NCBI GenBank assembly: GCA_009838975.1
Contig: VXQO01000075.1
Coordinates: 1 to 49,493, forward strand
Origin: Gemmatimonadota bacterium
GTDB taxonomy: Bacteria; Gemmatimonadota; Gemmatimonadetes; Longimicrobiales; Gaopeijiaceae
DNA length: 49,493 nucleotides
Direction: 5' to 3'
In this document: in pieces, positions 43,736-49,493 of the stretch
Numbering within the stretch: position 1 is the first letter of the stretch
Layout of the letters: each line of letters begins with the position of its first letter
Position numbers and translations under genes: made by a program
The notes under the pieces: model-generated
What the model was told of the DNA's origin: nothing
Database searches by the model: none
What the model saw: the letters and a program-made list of their open reading frames with translations, nothing else

Positions 43736-46700
43736 CTTTAAGCATAAGTTCCAGCTCCTTCAGGCGTTCCACCTTCCGAGCCCCAAGCTCCTCGATGCGT
43801 CCCCGAAGGCGCTCACGTTCTTCCTCGTTGTCATCTCCGAATAGCTGCGCTTGTTGGAGATCATTCAACTCCTCCTGGAGCTCGAGGATAAGGTCCGTGA
43901 ATGCCGTGTTCAGATACTGGCGCCGGAGATCGCACTCCTCTGACCGAGCGGCTCTGACGTGTTCGAGCTGCCGCTCGGTAATCTGTTCATAGGCCCATGC
44001 CTGGACGTCCTCGGCCGCCTTCGGAGCGACTTCGGGCGTCAGGATGTCGGCCTCGGGAGCTGTACAGTTCAACAGGTAGGATGGCGATGTTGCGCGGAGG
44101 CCAAGGTGGTCCAGCACAACGACCGCCAACCGCTCGTGGGCCGATACGTTGCGATCTTCCTGGCGCCATGGACGACGCTCATCATCGATCGTCGAGCGCA
44201 CCAGCCAGACCCGCTGTGGTGTGGCGATATTGGGGTCTAACAGAACGGCTCCTCTTGCGAACGCTTCCCGCGCCTCAGAAATGGTCCACTCGATCAGAGT
44301 ATCGAACAGAGCGTTGCCAGGTCCCATGAGTTTCGTGCGCTCCGGAATGCGAATCGCGCTGGCGACGCTGACGAGTTGCTTGTCGAATACGAAAGGCGTT
44401 TCGAATCCGACGGGTAACGGCTGCCGACGTTCCCGGGCGCATTCAAGCAAGACGGTGGGCGTCGCGCCCAGGTGCCATACGGGAAAGTGATCGTCCTTAC
44501 GGATGGTGCCCCCGCACGCTGTCCACGCGCGTTCGAAGAAACGGTGTATGAACAACGGTTGCAGTCGCCGCTCATCGGATGCGTCGCGGAGTTCACGGGC
44601 CGAGTGCAAATCGAGGCGCGAGGCCAGAGATGTCTTTTTCTGCAGGGCCACAAGCCGCTCGGCCCGCTCCGTCGATGCCGAGGAAAGGGCCACGTCCGTC
44701 TTCTCGGCGCCCTGCATGTCGTCGTCTGAGTCGATGGCCCCTTCGATGAGTCTCACCAGCGGCACGGCTTCCAACCAATCGTCGATCACATCGTAGACCC
44801 GATCCGATCCCATCTGTTCGCGCATGATGTCCATCTTCGAGAGAACCTTCTCGATAACTGATCCTTCCCGGGTATTCTGAGCCACCAAGTTGTAGACCCA
44901 CACGTCATCTGTCTGTCCGTAGCGATGGATCCGCCCCATCCGCTGTTCCAACCTGTTTGGATTCCAAGGGATGTCCCAGTTAATCAGGTAGCGGCAGAAC
45001 TGGAGGTTAATGCCTTCGCCCGCAGCATCTGTCGCCACCATGATCTTGGCGCGGGTTCGAAACTCGCGCTGGGCTCGCTTGCGCGAGTCCACGTCCATGC
45101 CACCGTGGATTGTGGCAACCGAGTAACCCTTTTCCTCGAGGCGTGCCGTAAGGCTGTTTAGTGTGTCCTTGTGTTCAGTGAAGATCAGTAGCTTCTCATC
45201 ATCCCTACGAATGACATCAGAGGAATCCAAGACGGCGAGCAGCTCGCCAAACTTTGCTTCCTGATGGTGCTTCAGGCTGTCGGCGAACTCGAAGAGCCGT
45301 TCGACCTCGTCACGCTCCTCCTCGACCTTGGCGGGATCATCTGTCAGGACCTGTCGAAAGATCCGCTGGTCGATGCGTTCCCGTTCCTCTTCGGTCAGAT
45401 CCTCGTATTCCGTGATATCGCGAGGATCGCTGGGGTCGAGGTCTCCCCGAAACAGTCGCTTCTTCTCTGCGTCTGAACGGTTTGGATCTCTAAGAATCGA
45501 GAGGACCTCGGTGAGGGCCTGCAGCCGACGACCCAATGTCTTCGTAATGGCGTAAAGACTGCTGGTCAGACGACGCTGCATGACCATGAGGGTCAACTCA
45601 ACGTTGCGGTTTTTCTTCGCTTTGGCCTCCTTGCGCTTTGAGCGGACGTAGCTCGTTACTTCATCGTAGAGGGCTTTTTCTTCTGGCGTGAGGTCGTAGC
45701 CTGTGGTCTTTGTGTGCCGGTCCTTGAAGAGCGGCCGGTTGTCCCAATCGACCATCTCCTCCTTCAGGCGGCGGAGAAAAAAGCGGTTCCTGGCGTTGCT
45801 GATCGGATGCTCACCTTCCAAGTCTTCGACGCTCGGCGTTACGTTCGTCGGTGTCTGCTGTCTAACACGCTCGGCAACGTGTTCGTCTTTCTGAAAGAGA
45901 TCTTCGTCAAGCAGCAGAAGGAGACGGCGGAAGGTGTCTTTTCTTCCTCGGTGAGGAGTCGCCGTGAGGAAGAGCAGATGATCGGTCTGGTTGGTGAGTG
46001 CCTTGACCGCCTTGTAACGCTCGCTTTCCTCCAGCTTCGTGCCGTACTCGTACGCGGAGAGCTTGTGCGCCTCGTCCACTACCACAAGATCCCACTGCGT
46101 CGCGGAGACAGCGTTGAGGCATCCTTCATTTCGCGCGAGAAAATCAATGGATGTAACGAAGATCCCGTGGTCGTAGCGAGCGAACTGGCCTGGTTCGGCG
46201 TCGAAGGATGCGCGGTTTACCAGTCGCGTATGAAGGCCGAATTTCTCTTGGAGTTCTTCCTCTGCCCACTGCTTTGTCAAGCCTCCCGGAGTGATAATGA
46301 GGATCTTCTGAATCGCGCCTCGGAAGAGCAGCTCCTTGATTAGGAGTGCGGCCATGATCGTTTTGCCGGCGCCGGTGTCGTCGGCGAGCAAGAAACGGAT
46401 TCTCGGCAGAGGGAGAAGATAGCGGTATACGGCCTCGACCTGGTGCGGTAGCGGGTCCACAATACTGGAGTTGACAGCGAAGAGGGGGTCAAATTCGTGC
46501 GCTATACGGATGCGCTCCGCCTCTGCTCCGAGCAGGAAGTTCTTCGAGTCTCCGTCAAATGTATGCTGCTGACCCCGGACCTTGACCAGCGCCGCGAGGT
46601 CTTCGGTACCCAGCGGTCTCTTCATCATCCGTCGTGACTGAAGCCCCACACCCTCCACAAGTAGCTTGCCGCCAAACGGAGCGACGCGCTGAATCTCGAC

Positions 46701-46787
46701 AAGCTCAGAAGACTCAAGCCCTTCGACAACGTCGCCGATACGCAGGTTGTTATCGCCTTGCGCCATCTTCGAATCCTGCTGGCTCAT
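43215..46787 (-). CDS. SNF2-family helicase, defence-associated (frameshift before DUF3883)
   Basis: Superfamily 2 SNF2/DrmD-like motor. Motifs: DDTGAGKTIMAALLIKELL (I), VVVDEAHKL (II), FLTATPHRG (III), and C-terminal VATDAAGEGINLQ with MGRIHRYGQTDDVWVYN (V/VI). A coiled region follows to LKELELMLK. There, one extra base at 43736 throws the frame off; the true continuation is at 43735 down to 43211, so residues after about 1017 of this frame are junk. First gene of the helicase-methylase-ATPase operon; ATG 46787 has AGGAG, rather far upstream. Confidence 0.88.
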   Translation of the reverse strand: MSQQDSKMAQGDNNLRIGDVVEGLESSELVEIQRVAPFGGKLLVEGVGLQSRRMMKRPLGTEDLAALVKVRGQQHTFDGDSKNFLLGAEAERIRIAHEFDPLFAVNSSIVDPLPHQVEAVYRYLLPLPRIRFLLADDTGAGKTIMAALLIKELLFRGAIQKILIITPGGLTKQWAEEELQEKFGLHTRLVNRASFDAEPGQFARYDHGIFVTSIDFLARNEGCLNAVSATQWDLVVVDEAHKLSAYEYGTKLEESERYKAVKALTNQTDHLLFLTATPHRGRKDTFRRLLLLLDEDLFQKDEHVAERVRQQTPTNVTPSVEDLEGEHPISNARNRFFLRRLKEEMVDWDNRPLFKDRHTKTTGYDLTPEEKALYDEVTSYVRSKRKEAKAKKNRNVELTLMVMQRRLTSSLYAITKTLGRRLQALTEVLSILRDPNRSDAEKKRLFRGDLDPSDPRDITEYEDLTEEERERIDQRIFRQVLTDDPAKVEEERDEVERLFEFADSLKHHQEAKFGELLAVLDSSDVIRRDDEKLLIFTEHKDTLNSLTARLEEKGYSVATIHGGMDVDSRKRAQREFRTRAKIMVATDAAGEGINLQFCRYLINWDIPWNPNRLEQRMGRIHRYGQTDDVWVYNLVAQNTREGSVIEKVLSKMDIMREQMGSDRVYDVIDDWLEAVPLVRLIEGAIDSDDDMQGAEKTDVALSSASTERAERLVALQKKTSLASRLDLHSARELRDASDERRLQPLFIHRFFERAWTACGGTIRKDDHFPVWHLGATPTVLLECARERRQPLPVGFETPFVFDKQLVSVASAIRIPERTKLMGPGNALFDTLIEWTISEAREAFARGAVLLDPNIATPQRVWLVRSTIDDERRPWRQEDRNVSAHERLAVVVLDHLGLRATSPSYLLNCTAPEADILTPEVAPKAAEDVQAWAYEQITERQLEHVRAARSEECDLRRQYLNTAFTDLILELQEELNDLQQAQLFGDDNEEERERLRGRIEELGARKVERLKELELMLKAVCQPPRSRYGGYNCSGSRGDAGRRGRPAVKGFSNAPGRQSRGHRHGCGHALRAQSRLAANRCKPRRRALRHPFRGSRRREEIHRGQGSCTVRDNHPYQSRVGQAEPAWQARLALRGHPLQGRAAATTDDSGSDPKADPGDAVPADSVPRRGERLGAPRPGSGDPREAGEQGR

Positions 46788-46994
46788 ACTTGTGACTCAC
46801 TCCTCTCGGTGCTGACCAATGGCTTCACTCTTTCGCCTTCCGGTTGGCCGGCTGCCGTCTTTCGGTCTATCCAAGAATCGATTGCGGTTCGACAAAACGC
46901 GATTCGCCACTAGAGCGGCGAGCGCCCCCGTCCGGGTGACATCGTACATCGTCTTGTCCACCTTGAGGAGGTCTGGTCACGCACCCCACCCCCC
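46788..46994. other. Intergenic region at right island edge, no gene seen
   Basis: 207 bases between the defence operon and the BNR-repeat gene, both on the minus strand, so it should hold the operon promoter and the end of the upstream transcript. I found no tRNA, integrase site, clear hairpin or direct repeat shared with the left edge near 16.55 kb. Confidence 0.45.
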
Positions 46995-49493
46995 TCACGA
47001 CACCATACCCCCATCTCCACCCGGCACGATCTCCTCCATGTCGAGATCGCGCAACACCTCATTCACCTCCACCAGTTCAGCCCCCCACACGGCTTCCATC
47101 CTCGCAATCAACCCCCTCAACCGCTCCACCATAATCTCGAACACCGCATACATCCCGCTCCCCGGCCGCCCATCCCCCCTCTCCGACATCGACAACAGAT
47201 TCGCCAGCCGGTTATTCACCTTGATCGGGAAGTTCAGGGGGTCCTGGTTCGACCGGTTCCGCACCTGGTAGATCTCGCCCTCCACCGCCGACGCGGCCGT
47301 CCGCAGGCGCTCCGCCGCCGCGATCAGCGTTTCATCATCGTCGGCCGCGGCCAGGCGGTCGTCCAGCTGCGCCTTCACGTCGCGGATCGCGATCACGGCC
47401 GAGTTCGCCGCATCCACCTGGTCGCGGATCCGGACCCCGAACTCGTATTGGGCCTGCAGGTCCTCGACCGTGACGTCGGTGATCCAGGGATGCGGCACCA
47501 CCTCGACCTGGGCGGTCTCCGTCGCCGCGCCCATCGTCAGGCGCACGGTGTACGTCCCCGGCGGCACCGCGGGCGCCATCGTGCGGACGCCCCAGAGGAT
47601 CATGCCGGGGAACGTGGCGGCGGGGTCGGTGCGCAGATCCCACCGCACCCGTTGCAGCCCGGACCCGGTGGGGAGCGCCGGCCCGGCCCACCGGTCCCGC
47701 TCCTCGCCCTCTTCCGCAGGCTCGAAGGTGCGCACCACGTCGCCGGTCGCGTCGATGATTTCCAGCGTGGCATCGGCCGCGCTCCCGCCCCCCTCCCCCA
47801 CCCACCAGGACACGACCACGCCATTCGCGGACCGGTACGCCGGGGCCGGGGTGAACAGGACCAGGTCGCGGTCGGTCGTGGTCGCGTCGAGCTGGCGCAG
47901 CGGGGCGATGTTGTCGAGCGACCAGAAGCCGCGGCCGTGGCTGGCCATGGCCAGTTCGTCGTGCTCGGGAATCACGTCGGTGATGGGGATGTCGGGAAGG
48001 CCGGGGTTGAGCTCCTGCCACGAGGCGCCGTCGTCGAACGAGATGTAGACGCCGTGGTTGGTTCCGGCGTAGAGCAGCCCTTCGCGGGCGGGGTCCTCGC
48101 GGATCGAGTTGACGTAGGCGTCGTCGCGCATGCCGTTCGTGATCCGGGTCCAGCTCTGGCCGAAGTCCTGCGTTTTCCAGATGTGCGGGCGGAAGTCGTC
48201 GAGCAGGGCGCGGCGGGCCGACACGTAGGCCTTGGCGTCGTCGAAGGACGAGGCGTCGATCAGGCTGACGCGGCCGAAGTCGGGCATGTCGGGGGGCGTC
48301 ACGTCGGTCCAGTTGGCACCGCCGTCGGTGGTGACGTGCACGAGTCCGTCGTCCGATCCGGTCCAGATGATGTCGGTGTCGCGCTTGCCGGGCCCGACCG
48401 AGAAGATGGTCGCGTAGACCTCGGGGCCGTTCATGTCGCCCGTGATGGGGCCGCCGGAGTGGCCGAGCGTCATGGGGTCGGCGCGGGTCAGGTCGGGGCT
48501 CAGCGCCTCCCAGTTGGTGCCGCCGTCGGTGGTGCGCCAGAGCCGGTTGGACGAGGCGTAAAGGATATTCGGATCGACGGGCGAGAAAATGATCGGAAAG
48601 GTCCACTGCCAGCGCTCGACCATGTCGCTGGCGGGCTCGCCGGAGTAGAACCAGGGGTAGGGATTGACCTCGCGCGAGGTGCCCAGGCGGCGGTTGAACC
48701 TGTCGAGGTAGCGGCCGTTGTTGGTGCCCGAGAAGAAGACGTCGAGGTCCTTCGGATCGGGCGCGATGTAGCCGGGCTCGCCGCCGCCGGCCCGGTAGTG
48801 GACATCCATGGAGCCGGCGGTGATCGCGGGGGCGCGGGCGGCTGTGGGGACGCCGGCGTGGTGGTGGGCGTCGGAGGGGTCGCGGTCGGCTGCGTCGTCG
48901 TCGGTGTCCCCGTTGTCCGCGGACGCGGCCCAGGCCTGCTCGAAGCGCTGCGCGTTCCAGTCGGACGGCAGGCAGAGCGTGCTGTTGTCCTGCTGCGAGC
49001 CGCAGATGTGCCACGGGATGTGGGCGGTCGTGACGCCGTGGTAGAACTGCGCGGTGGAAAACTCCTGGTCGGTCCACTCGCTGCCGGTTGTGAAGCTGAC
49101 CGCGCCGCCGCCGTCATTGGCGACCACGACGTGCGCGGGGTCGTCGGGGTCGATCCAGAAGTCGTGGAAGTCGCCGTGGGTGCCGTTGTTGATGACTTCG
49201 TACGTCGCGCCGCCGTCGGTCGAGCGAAAGAACGACGTGTTCTGCACGTAGACGACGTCCTCGTCGTGATGGTCGGCGTACACGTGCGTGTAGTAGAACG
49301 CGCGCTGCCGGATCCGCCGCTCGTCGTTGATGAGCTCCCAGCTGTCGCCCCCGTCGTCGCTGCGGAAGAGCCCGCCGTCGTCGTGCTCGAAGAGGGCGTA
49401 GACGCGGTTGGAGTTCGCGGTCGACACGGCCAGGCCGATCTTGCCGACGACGCCTTCCGCCGGCATGCCGGGGTTGCGGGTGATCTCGGTCCA
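46995..49493 (-). CDS. BNR/sortilin-like beta-propeller protein (5' partial)
   Basis: At least 833 aa; the frame is open through the right edge (WTEITRNPGMPAEGVVG), so the N-terminus lies outside. Repeats of the BNR/VPS10 Asp-box type: RSDDGGDSWELIN, TTDGGTNWEAL, TTDGGANWTDVTP and SFDDGASWQELNPGLP. The last 300 residues form a different domain with a coiled stretch and a Pro/Gly-rich end. Such secreted or outer-surface propeller proteins are numerous in Gemmatimonadota-like genomes; biochemical role unknown. First core gene beyond the defence island. Confidence 0.85.
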   Translation of the reverse strand, partial: WTEITRNPGMPAEGVVGKIGLAVSTANSNRVYALFEHDDGGLFRSDDGGDSWELINDERRIRQRAFYYTHVYADHHDEDVVYVQNTSFFRSTDGGATYEVINNGTHGDFHDFWIDPDDPAHVVVANDGGGAVSFTTGSEWTDQEFSTAQFYHGVTTAHIPWHICGSQQDNSTLCLPSDWNAQRFEQAWAASADNGDTDDDAADRDPSDAHHHAGVPTAARAPAITAGSMDVHYRAGGGEPGYIAPDPKDLDVFFSGTNNGRYLDRFNRRLGTSREVNPYPWFYSGEPASDMVERWQWTFPIIFSPVDPNILYASSNRLWRTTDGGTNWEALSPDLTRADPMTLGHSGGPITGDMNGPEVYATIFSVGPGKRDTDIIWTGSDDGLVHVTTDGGANWTDVTPPDMPDFGRVSLIDASSFDDAKAYVSARRALLDDFRPHIWKTQDFGQSWTRITNGMRDDAYVNSIREDPAREGLLYAGTNHGVYISFDDGASWQELNPGLPDIPITDVIPEHDELAMASHGRGFWSLDNIAPLRQLDATTTDRDLVLFTPAPAYRSANGVVVSWWVGEGGGSAADATLEIIDATGDVVRTFEPAEEGEERDRWAGPALPTGSGLQRVRWDLRTDPAATFPGMILWGVRTMAPAVPPGTYTVRLTMGAATETAQVEVVPHPWITDVTVEDLQAQYEFGVRIRDQVDAANSAVIAIRDVKAQLDDRLAAADDDETLIAAAERLRTAASAVEGEIYQVRNRSNQDPLNFPIKVNNRLANLLSMSERGDGRPGSGMYAVFEIMVERLRGLIARMEAVWGAELVEVNEVLRDLDMEEIVPGGDGGMVS

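Noticed and set aside
43736-43745. Programmed +1 frameshifting in the SNF2 helicase
   Set aside because: No known slippery site or stimulatory structure seen, and other genes nearby have similar unexplained shifts; decay or error is simpler.
43211-46787. Calling the operon DISARM
   Set aside because: Only the helicase resembles a DISARM part; DrmA, DrmB and DrmC are not in the window.
16530-46994. Integrative element with att sites, integrase or tRNA target
   Set aside because: No integrase, tRNA or matching direct repeats at the island edges were found.
47335-49077. Long minus-strand frame inside the BNR gene
   Set aside because: Arg-rich shadow of the propeller gene in another frame.

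Overview
High-GC bacterial chromosome segment with two parts. Housekeeping and transport genes lie at both ends (about 1-16.5 kb and 47-49.5 kb). Between them is a roughly 30 kb accessory block that reads as a defence island. The flanks carry a DUF885 metalloprotease-like lipid/peptide hydrolase, an RtcB-family ligase, a TRAP transporter operon, a TonB-dependent receptor and a very long BNR/sortilin-like beta-propeller protein. This mix, with the GC content, is typical of Gemmatimonadota-like bacteria; that is an inference, because no rRNA or universal marker is present.

Left flank: a 5'-truncated NAD-dependent epimerase; DUF885 protein (-) divergent from RtcB (+); Tag glycosylase (-), convergent and overlapping with RtcB; a DUF2306-like membrane protein (-); a tight operon (+) of an NCS2 permease with a degenerate HATPase-like tail plus TRAP DctP, DctQ and DctM; a DUF1330 protein (-); and a three-gene overlapping operon (-) of ABC-type substrate-binding lipoprotein, an exported protein with an internal domain duplication, and a TonB-dependent receptor.

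Defence island, in order: an SMC/Rad50-like ATPase with a 61-aa partner; an operon of ClpP-fold (SDH-type) protease, small acidic antitoxin-like protein and PIN toxin; a TIR-domain protein; two frameshifted genes, one with a PD-(D/E)XK-like domain; a DUF4268 nuclease (frameshifted) with a small membrane protein; an McrB/McrC-like pair; a HEPN-like protein with an upstream partner; a zinc-ribbon protein with duplicated halves; and a large operon of SNF2 helicase-DUF3883, a gutted UvrD-like helicase, DUF1156 DNA methylase and DUF499 ATPase.

The most striking structural feature is a leader segment of about 215 bp, present in four same-orientation copies (about 17.07, 20.19, 22.56 and 26.87 kb). 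Each copy sits at a boundary between modules. Two copies are followed by a DUF4268 gene, one intact except for a single frameshift and one heavily decayed. They look like recombination seams through which modules could have been gained or swapped. Several island genes are broken by single-base insertions while the flanking core genes are not, so part of the island is either decaying or contains indel sequencing errors.
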